Shown: one piece after another, positions 23,964 through 35,000 of the stretch | Layout of the letters: each line of letters opens with the position of its first letter | Numbering within the stretch: position 1 is the first letter of the stretch | Assembly: GCF_000340215.1 (NCBI RefSeq) | Contig: NW_006921533.1 | Span: 6,291,424-6,355,423 of the forward strand | DNA length: 64,000 nucleotides | Reading direction: 5' to 3' | Source: Pseudocercospora fijiensis CIRAD86 | Taxonomy: Eukaryota > Ascomycota > Dothideomycetes > Mycosphaerellales > Mycosphaerellaceae | Program-made: the position numbers and the translations under genes | The notes under the pieces: model-generated | What the model was told of the DNA's origin: nothing | The model's input: the letters and a program-made list of their open reading frames with translations, nothing else | Databases searched by the model: none

Positions 23964-24673
23964 GGTGGAAGGCTGGGGTGCAAGGGAAGGTGGAGGGCAA
24001 TGAAATTGAATGAATGTAGCTGAATAAAGAAAGACCAGAAACAAGGAGGTGGCGGCGGAAGGATTCGGTATGACGGCAGCGATGGCATACGCGGTCGCTC
24101 GATGACCTGTATACAGTACTCCATCGTTGACGGGCTCAGACGAGGTTGGCGATGTCCTCTGAACGCGCACTTGAAGGTCAAATGCTTGGTCTGGGTTGCA
24201 GAAGCCTCGAAGAAGCCCAGGAAATACTCGGCAAAACTTCGGGTCCAGGCATTCCTTGGACGTCGCGTCGCGTCTTCGTCTTCGGACGCTTGCATTTCTG
24301 GACATTGCATATTCTGTTCACAATGAAAGTCGCTCAGCTCGCGCGCATCGAAAACTTCCAGCAGCTCGCCAACATGCTATTGCCTGCCACCGTGCTGGAG
24401 GAGACCGTTGCGTACCAGTGTCCAAATATCGTTCGCACCGAGCTTCGGTCCCTCAAATGCTAGGCTGGTATTCCTGCATGACAAGACCGCTGGACGAACT
24501 ACTAGTTCACCACAGACCCGACAATCCTTGGGCTCTCTCGCCTTCCAAGCAAGAGATGGCAAGAGAAGGACTTGCAATGCCATATAAGTGGTCTCTGAGA
24601 CTCGCAGAATGACAGCCCATCACGCGCCCACTCCCACTTCCTCTTCAATCACTCGCCTTCCGCACTTCTCACA
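23964..24673. promoter_or_regulatory. Divergent promoter region (membrane protein / M43 protease)
   Basis: This 710-bp interval between two divergent start codons must hold both promoters. Open frames on the plus strand (about 24,146-24,612) have no recognisable product. Confidence 0.5.
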
Positions 24674-25743
24674 ATGGAGTTCGTTCTCGCAATCATCACT
24701 TCTTCCTTAATCTACACCGTTTCCGCTCATAATGCCTATTCTAGCATAAGTCGCTGTGGTGGTTATGTTCTATCAACCTCCCAGAAAGCATTACTCGACA
24801 CCGCAGCAAGCAATCGAACGATGGTCGCCTCAGCCGCCACGCGCAACGTTGATACCTACATCCATGTTGTGACATCGCAATCAAAGAAAGACAAATATAC
24901 ACAAGAGATGGTCGAAGATCAGATGGAGGTGATGAATGAGGCTTATGCTTCGATGGGCTTCTCGTTCACCACGTATGTTGTCGATACACGTTTCCCGCCT
25001 GCAATCGCGCTTACTTGACTCAGCGCTGGCGTCGACTTCACAGTCCAGAGCTCTTGGGCTGCTGCCACACCTGGCAGTAATGAAGAGATCGACATGAAGA
25101 AAGAGCTTCGGCAAGGGAGCTACGGCGACCTCAACCTCTATTTTCTCAGTGATCTTGGCGGAGGTCTTCTGTAAGTGGACACAAAGAACAGATTCTCAGA
25201 CACAGCGCCACTTCTGATCCAGCTGCCGTTTTCTAACTACCGCAGCGGCTTCTGTTACTTCCCTACCTCCAACCCAGATGCGAACATGCAAGTACTAGAC
25301 GGCTGTATCCATCTAGCAGGCTCACTCCCTGGCGGAGAAGGTATGTTGCCCAGACCAAATGCTTGACTCATTTAACTAATCACGAAATACAGTGAACGGG
25401 TACAACGAGGGCATGACGGCTGTTCACGAATCTGGACACTGGTTTGGGCTTTACCACACTTTCGAAGGCAACAGCTGCAGTGGCTCCGGTGACCAAGTCG
25501 GCGACACGCCTATTCAGTCGCAACCGACTTCAGGATGCCCAGCTTCTCAGGACAGCTGTCCTGATAGTCCCGTCAGTCCATCCAATCCTTGCTCTGATTC
25601 ACGGAACTTGCTAACATTAACAGGGCACGGACAACATCCACAACTATATGGATTACTCTACTGACGAGTGCCTGACCGAATTCACGTCTGGTCAATCACA
25701 ACGAGCAAGATCTCTTTTCGACAGCTTTCGAGCCGGCAAATAG
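24674..25743 (+). CDS. Secreted zinc metalloprotease, M43 (pappalysin-like) family
   Basis: This is an extracellular metallopeptidase of the fungal M43B type, related to Coccidioides Mep1-like proteins. Exons: 24,674-24,972, 25,024-25,170, 25,246-25,340, 25,393-25,571 and 25,624-25,743, giving 279 aa. A signal peptide is visible ([18 protein letters not shown]). After a propeptide-like segment comes the zinc site [11 protein letters not shown] (residues about 192-202): HExxH plus the third ligand His and the catalytic Glu. The Met-turn reads NYMDYS (about 247-252). Cys residues in the C-terminal half fit the disulfides of the family. Length matches typical 270-290 aa homologues. It is likely a nutritional or host-interaction protease; the target is unknown. 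Confidence 0.93.
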
Positions 25744-26324
25744 ATCCTTTACCACCACGAGGGATGATATGACGAAGTATATGACACGAATGAGATGCGA
25801 GGACTACGATGTTACGAGATTGCTGGGGTTTTACAAAATCGCTTAGAGCTGTTGTGTAGAACTTGAATTTCATCGCGGATACCATATTGGCATGCACGCC
25901 CACACCAGTCCTGCTGTCGCCCAAACATCCAGGAGCAGGCGGCAAGCCTTTTCCCCTGCCCGTCAGCATCATGGATGATCCTTCTTAGCAATACTGTGAG
26001 TGAATGTAGATATATCAAGTCATGTGATCACATAAGAGCTGCAAAGATAATGTGATGGATCCAAACAGCAAACGCAGCAAGCTAATAAGTGCCCCGATTT
26101 CACGTTGGGTGACAGAAATGCATAGGTGCAGAATGAGATGTCTAGTGGGGAGGAGAGAGGAGAGGCTTGCGACGTGCGAAGGTTGAGCCTTGGCAGCCGC
26201 AGCCAGCTCCGATCCCTGGCCAAGCGCTAACGCCAAGATTTCGTCCAGCCGTCTCGACATTTTCTCCACCGCCGCCGCTGCAGAAACAGTACTGCATTTT
26301 CCTCCCAACTCCGCCGCCGTCGCC
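25744..26324. other. Intergenic region upstream of spb1
   Basis: These 581 bp hold the protease 3' UTR and the SPB1 promoter. The SPB1 frame stays open for 45 codons upstream but contains no ATG there. Nothing else is recognised. Confidence 0.5.
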
Positions 26325-28865
26325 ATGGCGATCCAGAAGAAGCACGCGAAAGCGCGTCTGGACAAATACTACTACCTCGCGAAAGAGAAAGGCTACCGCG
26401 CGCGTGCGGCATTCAAGCTCATCCAACTGAACAAGAAGTTCTCGTTCCTCCAAAACGCAAAATGCCTGATCGATCTGTGTGCCGCGCCAGGCTCATGGCT
26501 GCAAGTCGCCGCGGAAGTCATGCCCCAAAAGTCGTTGATTCTTGGTGTCGACCTTTCTCCCATCAAGCCCATCCCGAAGACGATCACCTGGCAAGGCGAT
26601 ATCACATCCGACAAGACGAGGGCGATAATACGCGGGCATTTGAAGACGTGGAAGGCAGACTGTGTCATTCACGACGGTGCACCGAATGTCGGAACTGCTT
26701 GGGTTCAGGATGCTTTCAGCCAGAACGAACTGGTGCTGTGCTCGTTAAAGCTGGCGACGGAATTTTTGGCGAATGGCGGCACATTTGTCTCGAAGGTGTT
26801 CAGGAGCAAAGACAGTGCGAAGCTGGAGTGGATATTCAAGCAGTTGTTCAACAAAGTTGATCAGACGAAGCCACCGAGTAGCAGAAATGTGTCGGCTGAG
26901 ACGTTCTATGTCTGTAGAGGATACAAGGCGCCAAAGCATTTGGATCCCAAGTTCTTGGATCCACATTATGCATTTATGGAAGTCAAGGAGAAGGGCCAAA
27001 GTGACGAGGCGAAGGTGTTCAATCCCGAGAAGAAGAAGAGAAAGCGTGAGGGTTATGAGGAGGGAGACTGGACTCAATTTCACGAGGCACCGGCGAGCGA
27101 GTTCATTCAGACACAGGATCCGATCGCGATGCTTGGAAGTTTGAACAGATTACATTTCCGACAGGAAGCGAATGGCGATATCGCACTTGCTGCTCTTGAC
27201 AAGCTCTCAGAGACGACGGAGGAAGTGCGTGAAAACTGCGAGGATCTGAAGGTGTTGGGCCGCAAGGAATTCAAGGTTCTTCTACGGTGGAGATTAAAAG
27301 CGCGAGAGCGTTTTGGCTTCAAGCAGAAGCGTACAGATCATAAATCGCAGGAGAAGACCCAAGAGCCAACGGAAGGAGAAGCTGGTGAAGAAGTTGCCGT
27401 GGTGGAGTCAATGGATGATGAAATGCGGTATCAGGCGGAGCTTCAAGCCATGAAGGATGCGCAGGATAAGCACAAGAGGAAAGAGAAGAGACGGGAGAAC
27501 GAGAAGAAGCAGAAAGATATCGTGCGCATGCAGATGGGTATGACAACGCCGAGTGACATCGGTATTGAGGCTGGAGAACACGATCAAGTATTCCAGCTCA
27601 AGATGGTGGACAAGAATCCGAACACAAGACGTCAGATTACACGCGGTAGGATGCAATATCTAGCCGACCCGGAAAAACCTCAAGAATTCGAGGCCAGCGA
27701 AAGCGAAGCCGACGAGGATGAAGACGGCGATGAACTCGAAAGGCAGCTAGACAGCGCCTATGAGATGTATCAGGCTGCGAAAGAGGATCGGGACACCAAA
27801 GCAAGAGCAAAGAGGATGAGAAAAGAGGCAGGCAAACACAAGGACGATGAAGAAGAGTTTGAAGATTTCGACCAGCGTGAGAATGGAGCCGACACCGATG
27901 CCAGCAGTGATGCCGAGCTTGTTGAAGATGACTCTGACTGGAGTGACGAGGAAGAAAACGCAGGACTGACCACTGATCTGCATGGAAAGGACGACAAAGA
28001 AAACGGTCTGTCGAGAAGAGCTGCATCGTTCTTCAAGCAGGATATATTCAGCGGGATCGATGGTCTCGATGAAGATGCAGAGGAGGAAGATGCGGACAGA
28101 GGTCGGGATCGGGATAGTGGTATTGATGTCGACTCGCCCGAACTCAAGGCTGAGACCGAAAAGATGGATGTGGACGACGTTGAGGAGGAGGCGGCGGAAG
28201 AAGATGGATCTGAACCTGAAGAGGTCGCCGCAGAAGACTCGGATGAGGACTGGGAAGAGGGTACCACGAAAGAGAAGCCTGAGGATGAAGGCCGACCGAA
28301 CATCGATATCATTACAGCCGAAGCCATGACTCTTGCACATCAGCTCGCGACCGGGAAGATTACCAAAGCACAAATGCTTGATGATAACTTCAACAAGTAC
28401 TCCCTGCGCGACACGGATGGGTTGCCAGAGTGGTTCTTAGACGACGAAGGCAAGCATTCTCGTGCGCAGCGTCCCGTCACCAAGGAAGCTGCTGCTGCTA
28501 TCAAAGAGAAAATGCGCGCTCTCAACGCCCGACCTATCAAGAAGGTCCGGGAAGCCAAGGCCCGCAAGACACTTCGTGCTGCACGAAGGATCGAGAAGAT
28601 CAAGAAGAAGAGTGAAGGTCTGGCCGAGGATGGTGATGCTTCGGAGCGAGACAAGGCCAACCAGATCTCGAAACTCATGGCGAAGGCTGCAAAGGCTGGA
28701 AAGAAGAAAAAGCAGCCCGTCAAGGTCATTCGTGCCGGTGGCCAAAATAAGGGCAGTGGCCGACCTAGAGGCGTCAAGGGCAAGTATAAGATGGTCGATC
28801 CTAGGCTTAAGAAGGATGTTCGCGGCTTGAAGCGTGCTGAGAAGAAGCAGAAGGGAAAGAAATAG
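26325..28865 (+). CDS. spb1: 27S pre-rRNA (guanosine-2'-O-)-methyltransferase Spb1
   Basis: This nucleolar FtsJ/RrmJ-type methyltransferase modifies 25S rRNA and is needed for 60S assembly. It is a single exon of 846 aa, matching yeast Spb1 (841). The N-terminal domain carries [20 protein letters not shown], then the SAM-binding motif DLCAAPGSW (about 50-58), GVDLSPI, and the catalytic-site segment IHDGAPNVG (about 115-123). The middle is a long acidic and Lys-rich coiled region; the C-terminal Spb1 domain ends in strongly basic stretches ([20 protein letters not shown]), as expected for nucleolar targeting. The ATG at 26,325 sits in CGCCATGG and aligns with the family N-terminus. Its 3' end faces the F-box gene. 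Confidence 0.96.
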   Translation: MAIQKKHAKARLDKYYYLAKEKGYRARAAFKLIQLNKKFSFLQNAKCLIDLCAAPGSWLQVAAEVMPQKSLILGVDLSPIKPIPKTITWQGDITSDKTRAIIRGHLKTWKADCVIHDGAPNVGTAWVQDAFSQNELVLCSLKLATEFLANGGTFVSKVFRSKDSAKLEWIFKQLFNKVDQTKPPSSRNVSAETFYVCRGYKAPKHLDPKFLDPHYAFMEVKEKGQSDEAKVFNPEKKKRKREGYEEGDWTQFHEAPASEFIQTQDPIAMLGSLNRLHFRQEANGDIALAALDKLSETTEEVRENCEDLKVLGRKEFKVLLRWRLKARERFGFKQKRTDHKSQEKTQEPTEGEAGEEVAVVESMDDEMRYQAELQAMKDAQDKHKRKEKRRENEKKQKDIVRMQMGMTTPSDIGIEAGEHDQVFQLKMVDKNPNTRRQITRGRMQYLADPEKPQEFEASESEADEDEDGDELERQLDSAYEMYQAAKEDRDTKARAKRMRKEAGKHKDDEEEFEDFDQRENGADTDASSDAELVEDDSDWSDEEENAGLTTDLHGKDDKENGLSRRAASFFKQDIFSGIDGLDEDAEEEDADRGRDRDSGIDVDSPELKAETEKMDVDDVEEEAAEEDGSEPEEVAAEDSDEDWEEGTTKEKPEDEGRPNIDIITAEAMTLAHQLATGKITKAQMLDDNFNKYSLRDTDGLPEWFLDDEGKHSRAQRPVTKEAAAAIKEKMRALNARPIKKVREAKARKTLRAARRIEKIKKKSEGLAEDGDASERDKANQISKLMAKAAKAGKKKKQPVKVIRAGGQNKGSGRPRGVKGKYKMVDPRLKKDVRGLKRAEKKQKGKK

Positions 28866-29810
28866 ATGTTCGGACTTCTACGCAAGCAAAATGACTATCA
28901 AGTTCCTGTTTTGACGCCTAGACTTCCACGTCTCGATGTGCACCCACTCCGTGCCGCAATCCGAAAGGGCTAGTGTCTGTATTTGCATCTGAAGCTTGGC
29001 GAGTTCTCGAGATACAGCTACCACGTGTTTAGCAGTAAGTACTACACTACACTACCAAAAATCCTTTCTGCGTGTTCACGGCACAGCAAGCTGGTGTTCT
29101 TCAGTAGCACATCGAATGTTCTCACAGCAGGCAGAGATCCTATTCTTGGATAGCTTCTAATTTTCAGAGCTCCACGTTGCATCGAGATGCCAACATTTGT
29201 CCTGTGCAACGAAGCAGTCTTTCGGCTGCGGTATTTCGTCATGCCGTTGTTGGAACGTGTGGAGAGGAAGATTGCGGCGAGGTTGAGAGAGAGGTTGAGA
29301 GGGATGAAGACAGGATGCTTTAATGTGACTCGCGGTGGAGGATTGGCGCGGAGAGGCGGCCGAGGGTTGCCATTTGCAATGTGATGGTTGTTCTTGCGTC
29401 TGAGGTCTGCTCACTTTTGGACCTAGCTTCGGTGTGAGATCTGGAAATCGAACTGCAAAGGAATGCTGTACGTCGCGTTTCTGATATAATTCGGAGCGGC
29501 GAGTAATGTGCTTCGGGTTTTATAAGAAGAAGAAGAAGAAGTCTGTGAGGTTAGCAGGAAGGTTTCGCTTGAAGCTGCTGCACGGTGTGCATGTCTGCAT
29601 GTGAAGCGCCGGCAAGTCACGTACTGCCGCGTGAAATCGCAGATTTCAATTTTCCTTCATTAGCAGTGGGCATCTGAGACCCATAATTCGCCCTTCCAAG
29701 ATTTTGATTCTCCTTAAGCTACTCGTTACACATCGTCCAAGTCGTAAGAGCATGTACGATTGCTCGCTCTCGTATTAGTGTATAGTCATCACTGAACTCA
29801 TAAAGTCATC
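28866..29810. other. Convergent intergenic region with a short GAA microsatellite
   Basis: These 945 bp separate SPB1 from the 3' end of the large F-box gene. A (GAA)6-like run lies at 29,524-29,541. Two opposite-strand open frames around 29,157-29,414 overlap one another and have no recognisable features. Confidence 0.5.
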
Positions 29811-32800
29811 TCACTCAGAGGTCACCGCTGCAGAATTAGAGGTGTCAGCATCAATTCTGCCTGAGAAGCGACCAGTTCCACCAGGCAAGAAACCATCATA
29901 TTCTGGTTCTTCAGCACCGTCACTCCACAAATGCTCATTGAAGCCCCAAGCGAGCAAAAGCGCATTCGACTCGGCTTCAGGGATTCGCTGAACGATCCTC
30001 CCAAAGTAGCGGTCATTGGTGCTCATCATGGCGGGGGTGAGAGCGGCCAGACGTGATCGGAACCATGTGGAGAAATGATGGTCGTGACCAGCCTCGATCG
30101 CGAATTGATCGAAGCTGTTATTGTTGATCAGCTTTGCGTAGCCGCAAGACTTGAACTCGATCGTACGCAAGTTGGTGCGTCTGCGCTCAGGCAATTGCTC
30201 CTCCCACGGAGCAGGCTGCGGCAGGAAATCGCTAAAGACTCGACCAGGAGATATCTTGTTGATCAATTCTGGCCAAGAACCCTCACGATGATTAGCAGTC
30301 CAGTGAGCAGCAGCTGCGCTGTTGGCGGCTACTGCTTGTTGGATGTTTTGCTGTACTGCTGGCTGAGGCTGCAAAGCCTGCACAGGCTGGACCGGTGCTG
30401 GCATTTGAGCCAGGAGGCCCCACTGCTGCGCGTGCTGATGTAACAATTGCTGCAAATGTCCAGCTCCAAAATTAGGACCAGGGTTGTTGAGCCATTGCTG
30501 CATGTTAGCGAGCAGACCTTGCGGCGGATTCCCTGCATTCAGTCCCGGTAATGCTGGCTGCTGGCCGTTCTGAGCTGCTACAATCGCTTGCGCAATCTGT
30601 TGATTAATGCCAGCCTGGGCTCCCGCCGGAAATTTGGGATGCGCCGTCAAGGACACTGAGTCGAGTGTCAGAGTCTTGAGATTCTTTTCAGCATGAATGG
30701 ACACCAGCTCCTGAAGCATTAATGGCGTCATCCAGCAGTTCGTGAGGGTGAGGTGTTTCACAAATTTGAAGACAAGACCAAAGTTGGCGGTGATGGCAGT
30801 GCTGTATTCAAGGGGCATGATGGGTGCTGGAAGAAGATGGTTGTTGCGGGCGAAAATTCCTTCAGCATGCTCTCCGCCTCCTACCCAACCGATGTTCAAT
30901 TTGGTAATTGATGATCTCAGGCAGATGCGATCTCGCAGTATGCTTTTGTGAAAGACGTTGACGGCGTCAGAGGGCATACGCGAGCAAGCCTCTGCAAATC
31001 CCGCATTGTCCTTCTCGACGGCACGCCAGTCGGGCTTGACGTGAATGGTGACATCAGACAGTCCTGGAAGGGCGTCCCAGAATGACTCTCGGGCGAGTAT
31101 TGGTAACAAACCGCTGGAGACTTTTGCAATGGTGAGCGACTTGACCCTCGCGAACGTGAGCGGGTTGTCAGTGATAGCGAGCATGTAGCACTCCAAGAAT
31201 GCTCGTTGGGCCCAATCAGTCTCCATCAACCACTCCTTCTGTTCCTTGCGCAAGTCGACTGGCATTAAAGTAGACTTGTCGAAGAGTTCTGCACTGTTTT
31301 TCGGCTGATTGAACGTCGTGTACAGCACGCCATACCTGGAGTTTTCGGTTGAATTAGTCCCGAATATAGCAGGCGCAGTCCTCTCCCCTACGATCGACAG
31401 CCAATGCTTCGGATCAGCGTACCGAGTACCTTGCAGTCCGCTCAATTCTGCTGGAGGCTTGGTGAGCATGCGACGGGCAAGAGACACTTCTTTGGGATCG
31501 AAGTTGATGCCGAGGCTCCGATGACACGATTGAATCGAATTCCAGAAAGCTTTTGCTTCTTGCATTTGCTGGTCAGGTACAGAACGCGATTGGCCAAACA
31601 CGGGAGTCGGTCGCTGGAAGATTCTGGCATGAATTGACTTATCGGGTCCATTGAGCCAACCAAGCCCACTGTCGAGTGAAAGTGCCAGATCCTGCACCTT
31701 GTGAAGATTTGCGAAAGCTGCCTTCATGCGGAGCGTCTCATCCGCTGTTCGCTCGAGGCCGGCGAGATTCGCGAAGCGAGTGTACTGTTGAGGCGGCCAG
31801 GCGTAGGGACCATGATAAGAGTGGAAAAAATCAAGCTCTTTCTTGATGGGTGGCCGAGCGAGTTGAGCCTCTGCAACCTCGAAACTCATGCCAAATCGCT
31901 TGATATGTGGCCCGAAGCCCTGAAAGACGCGTAGACCATGTCCCTTATACATTTTGCCTTGAGCGTCTTCCTTAGCGTTGTGCCAATTCAAGCCGGTGGC
32001 TGCAGGTGAGGGGAGGTCAGGTGCTCTTGCTTTCCCTTTACCCTTCTCACTCAGCCGTGCTGCCTGCAGAGGTCGATATTCATCGACCATATCATAAAGT
32101 TCGGTGTTGAACGGTACCACTGACGACCAGAACAGAGTAGCAGAAACCTTGGTCTCAAACTCCCTGTTGACGAGGCGCATAGATTTGATATCGTCTCGCG
32201 AAAGAAAGTCTGTGATGATGTCGAAGATCTCCAGTGGTAATGGGTTTGATGCGTACCCTTCGCTTGGCCATGTAGCTCGACTTGCATGTGTAATCTGTGC
32301 AGAGTTTGCGATGCGCTCACGGTGACTCGGGAGCACTGTGAGCTCGGTGTCTTTCGTGATACCATCGCGCATGTAACTCGCGGTCACGGGGCATAATGGA
32401 AGATATCGTATAGCGCGAGAGGCGTCAGAAAGAGGCGGCGAAGATTCGCGAAGGCCGGAATTGTCCTGTGTAAAGAGGATTGCCGACTGATATTGAACCC
32501 CATCTGTGAACTTCTTGATCTTCTCGGCTTGCGTACGCATTAGATACAAAGTTTCTTGGAGACGCTCGTGCTGTATGCCGTTACCCGGTTGTTGGTTGTT
32601 GGCTCGCGCATCTTGCAATTCGAGCTCGAAAATTTCTGACTGCTCCTCGTCGTCCTCAGACAACAAGTTTTCCAAGTTTTCGCTGTTCGCTCTCAGCACA
32701 TCGCGTCCAAACAGGGTTTCAGCCGACAAGACTGGATAATCAGAAGTGGAGGAGCTGCTACGAGGGGAAGATAACTTCACAGCCGAGCGCGACGAAGTGG

Positions 32801-33068
32801 ATGCCTTTCGCTTAGGAGGCATTCTTCCCGTAGGCACAAACTCGATGGCTTCTGGATTGAAATTCGGACCAGAAGCTCTGCTGGGAGCTGCTCGCGCGTC
32901 GAGGCCAGACGGGTTCGGGCGAGCGACGGTGCGTCTCCTCCTCGACAAGACGGAGATGTCAAGGAACGGGTAAAGTGAGGCCGATGTATCCTGATTGGCG
33001 GGGATTGTGATGGTGTCATCGTCCAAGAGAGGGCCCAGCGGGTTTTCAGGCGACGTATGATTGTCCAT
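29811..33068 (-). CDS. Large F-box domain protein
   Basis: This is a 1,085-aa single-exon protein. An F-box lies at about residues 274-320 (NPLPLEIFDIITDFLSRDD, then MRLVNREFETKVSATLFW), which in this family binds Skp1 within SCF ubiquitin ligases. Before it are a disordered N-terminal region with Ser runs and basic KRK residues and an acidic stretch (LLSEDDEEQSEIFELEL). After it, residues about 350-800 are folded-looking with Leu-rich segments but no repeat I can name. A Gln/Ala/Pro-rich low-complexity tract follows at about residues 830-920. The C-terminal part is compact (FKSCGYAKLINNNSFDQFA). The substrate is unknown. The ATG at 33,068 is the first in the frame. Confidence 0.8.
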   Translation of the reverse strand: MDNHTSPENPLGPLLDDDTITIPANQDTSASLYPFLDISVLSRRRRTVARPNPSGLDARAAPSRASGPNFNPEAIEFVPTGRMPPKRKASTSSRSAVKLSSPRSSSSTSDYPVLSAETLFGRDVLRANSENLENLLSEDDEEQSEIFELELQDARANNQQPGNGIQHERLQETLYLMRTQAEKIKKFTDGVQYQSAILFTQDNSGLRESSPPLSDASRAIRYLPLCPVTASYMRDGITKDTELTVLPSHRERIANSAQITHASRATWPSEGYASNPLPLEIFDIITDFLSRDDIKSMRLVNREFETKVSATLFWSSVVPFNTELYDMVDEYRPLQAARLSEKGKGKARAPDLPSPAATGLNWHNAKEDAQGKMYKGHGLRVFQGFGPHIKRFGMSFEVAEAQLARPPIKKELDFFHSYHGPYAWPPQQYTRFANLAGLERTADETLRMKAAFANLHKVQDLALSLDSGLGWLNGPDKSIHARIFQRPTPVFGQSRSVPDQQMQEAKAFWNSIQSCHRSLGINFDPKEVSLARRMLTKPPAELSGLQGTRYADPKHWLSIVGERTAPAIFGTNSTENSRYGVLYTTFNQPKNSAELFDKSTLMPVDLRKEQKEWLMETDWAQRAFLECYMLAITDNPLTFARVKSLTIAKVSSGLLPILARESFWDALPGLSDVTIHVKPDWRAVEKDNAGFAEACSRMPSDAVNVFHKSILRDRICLRSSITKLNIGWVGGGEHAEGIFARNNHLLPAPIMPLEYSTAITANFGLVFKFVKHLTLTNCWMTPLMLQELVSIHAEKNLKTLTLDSVSLTAHPKFPAGAQAGINQQIAQAIVAAQNGQQPALPGLNAGNPPQGLLANMQQWLNNPGPNFGAGHLQQLLHQHAQQWGLLAQMPAPVQPVQALQPQPAVQQNIQQAVAANSAAAAHWTANHREGSWPELINKISPGRVFSDFLPQPAPWEEQLPERRRTNLRTIEFKSCGYAKLINNNSFDQFAIEAGHDHHFSTWFRSRLAALTPAMMSTNDRYFGRIVQRIPEAESNALLLAWGFNEHLWSDGAEEPEYDGFLPGGTGRFSGRIDADTSNSAAVTSE

Positions 33069-33475
33069 TGAAGAAGTGCTTCCCCAAATTGTCCTCAGGC
33101 TGAGGGGGAGGTGTTTTGAAGTGAAGCCTGCCTGGGCGGCGGACGCCTTGTGGCAGGTTGTCGCGCTTCAAGTGAAGTGAGAGCACGGCGCTGAGGACAC
33201 TGGCGGTTGTGTGAGACGCTCCGAGTGAATGTCAGCGCGCATGCAGGCGGCGGCGGCGCCGTGACTGGTGTGTGTGGAGGTTGAAGTTGAAATAGTGCAG
33301 TCAGTGACTGATGGCAAGCTTTGTCCGCGCAGATGGGGCTTGGGCTTGGCGGAGCAATCGCGATCCGGACCGGACTCCGAACGACTTTCCAGCCTCAGGT
33401 TTCGTCACTGCACAAATTGGAAAGAGCATATTGACACAGACACAATCATATGGTCGGAGAAGAGCCCTCTATTAT
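33069..33475. other. F-box promoter region and spacer to the GH16 relic
   Basis: This GC-rich interval upstream of the F-box start includes a short GGC-rich run near 33,248-33,258. The reading frame of the GH16 relic is open from 33,311, but residues before about 33,476 do not resemble a glucanase. Confidence 0.45.
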
Positions 33476-33787
33476 GACTCCCGCCAGCATGGAATTCCTT
33501 CCGACATCCCCGACGACGTAACGAATACCACCGCGCCGGATCCGAGCACTTGGGGCGAAGCTTTGGCCGACTTTCCTTCTACCCACTGCGATATAAGCAG
33601 TCACTTTCGAAATCAGAGTATCATTGCAAACATTGATCTTTGCGGGACCTGGGCTGGCTTCGACGCTGTCTATACCACAGAATATGGATGTCCAGGAGAT
33701 TGTTCGCAATTTGTCGCCACTAATAATACGGCTTTTGAGACGGCGGTCTGGGAATGGAAGAGCTGGAGAGTGTACCCGGCCAATTGA
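33476..33787 (+). pseudogene. C-terminal fragment of a GH16 endo-beta-glucanase
   Basis: About 100 codons match the end of fungal GH16 mixed-linkage/1,3(4)-beta-glucanases. The segment GIPSDIPDDVTNTTAPDPST is followed by WGEALADFPST and HFRNQSIIANIDLCGTWAG, with the conserved Cys pair region YGCPGDCSQFVA, and it ends WRVYPAN before a stop. The catalytic ExDxxE motif, the signal peptide and the N-terminal two-thirds are missing, and no exon for them is visible within several hundred bases upstream. I read it as a truncated relic left by deletion or rearrangement. A novel short ORF starting at 33,311 cannot be excluded. Confidence 0.75.
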
Positions 33788-34151
33788 TGTGAGGTCCATG
33801 TGGATGTTTACAACGCACGATGTTAGGATTCATGTAATCTGGAGTTTGGGGCATGTGAGTATGTACTACGGCTTGGCACTTTCGCGTTCCTGCTTCCGTT
33901 GACCAAGCCGATCCCTCACTCTGCAAAGTCATGCACCTCAACGGCGATGCATAAGTGAGGCAGGTGAGGTTTCCAGAATGCCTGCATCTTCGACATTTAA
34001 CTCTATGCTTCCTCCACCGTCCTTCAATATCTTTCATACCCCAGCGACTGAACTGCGACACAACAGGTATGCAACGAGAAAGGCCTCAAACTTGACGTGA
34101 TTGTGAAAGCTGACGGAGATTCAGAGTAGCTCCACAAGACTACCAACCAAG
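33788..34151. other. Intergenic region, nothing recognised
   Basis: These 364 bp lie between the GH16 relic and the retropepsin-like gene. They should contain the promoter of the latter. No repeat or RNA gene is visible. Confidence 0.45.
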
Positions 34152-35000
34152 ATGGCGTATATCAAGCGCGAGCCGCTTGACGAGGACTTCTACAACGAGG
34201 ACTTCTACAACGAGGACTTCCACGACTTTCCTATCCCCCGATCCGCCAGAGGCACTGCGAGCACCGTCACGTCGACTATGTTCCGCTCTACCGCGCCAGT
34301 CGAGAGCGATCGCGGCTACCTCGCGAAGAGGTCTCTCGCCGTCCAGAAGTGCAAGCAGTCAGACGATCAGGAAGGACTCCATGGCCAGGTCTTCGAAACC
34401 ACCGGGATCGTTGTAAATGGCATGTTCGTGCTCGAGGTCTCCCACATGATGTTCGACACCGGTGCCTCATCAACATTCATCAGTTCTGCCGCAGCCCAGG
34501 CTGCGCGCCTCCGCATCCTGGACTGCCCACCGAAGAGCTTCACCCTTGCCGATGGCACTACCGTCACCCACAGCAAGTACACTGAATTCAACATTTACAT
34601 CGCGGGAGTCGATCAAACCATCAAAGCCTACGTGGAGAGTCATCACACAGGTCACCACATGCTCGTCGGTCTCAACACGATCCGTCAATTCCAAGGTCAA
34701 GCCAATCTCGCCTTCGGCCGCAAGCAGGAGACGCGCTGGAGCATTGCTCAAAACCAGACCGGACTTCGCAAGACTCGCTATGTGCTTCGCGAAGACTCGC
34801 CTGTCGTCCCGCCAACTCTCCACGTCCACACCTACTCTGAAGGCATGCGCTTGGCGAGAGGCGCGGGTGAGACTGCTTCGCAGCGCAAGAGTCGGGAGAT
34901 CCTGGAGCGTCACCGGAATCGGGGCCGTCAGATTAAGCAGCGCCACGAGCACAAGGCGGGTCCGCTCTACAAAGCTGATTCTCTCGGAGATTTCTTTTGA
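34152..35000 (+). CDS. Retropepsin-like aspartic protease domain protein
   Basis: This is a 282-aa single-exon protein. Residues about 78-190 look like a retroviral-type aspartic protease: HGQVFETTGIVVNGMFVLEV, then the active-site loop MMFDTGASSTFIS (Asp at about 102), a flap-like ADGTTVTH segment, and a hydrophobic-hydrophobic-Gly motif MLVGLNTIRQF near the end. One DTG per chain means it would act as a dimer, as retropepsins and Ddi1 do. The N-terminus has three copies of a 15-bp unit (EDFYN, EDFYN, EDFHD; 34,182-34,226). The C-terminus is strongly basic. No reverse transcriptase, integrase or LTR flanks it and its sequence is not RIP-mutated, so it appears to be a host gene. Its function is unknown. 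Confidence 0.75.
   Translation: MAYIKREPLDEDFYNEDFYNEDFHDFPIPRSARGTASTVTSTMFRSTAPVESDRGYLAKRSLAVQKCKQSDDQEGLHGQVFETTGIVVNGMFVLEVSHMMFDTGASSTFISSAAAQAARLRILDCPPKSFTLADGTTVTHSKYTEFNIYIAGVDQTIKAYVESHHTGHHMLVGLNTIRQFQGQANLAFGRKQETRWSIAQNQTGLRKTRYVLREDSPVVPPTLHVHTYSEGMRLARGAGETASQRKSREILERHRNRGRQIKQRHEHKAGPLYKADSLGDFF

Noticed and set aside
23964..24305. N-terminal extension of the membrane protein from the ATG at 24,305
   Set aside because: Residues are low-complexity and unlike an ordered domain, and the segment lies where the promoter and 5' UTR should be.
26190..26324. Upstream in-frame extension of SPB1
   Set aside because: It has no ATG, and the family N-terminus begins at the ATG at 26,325.
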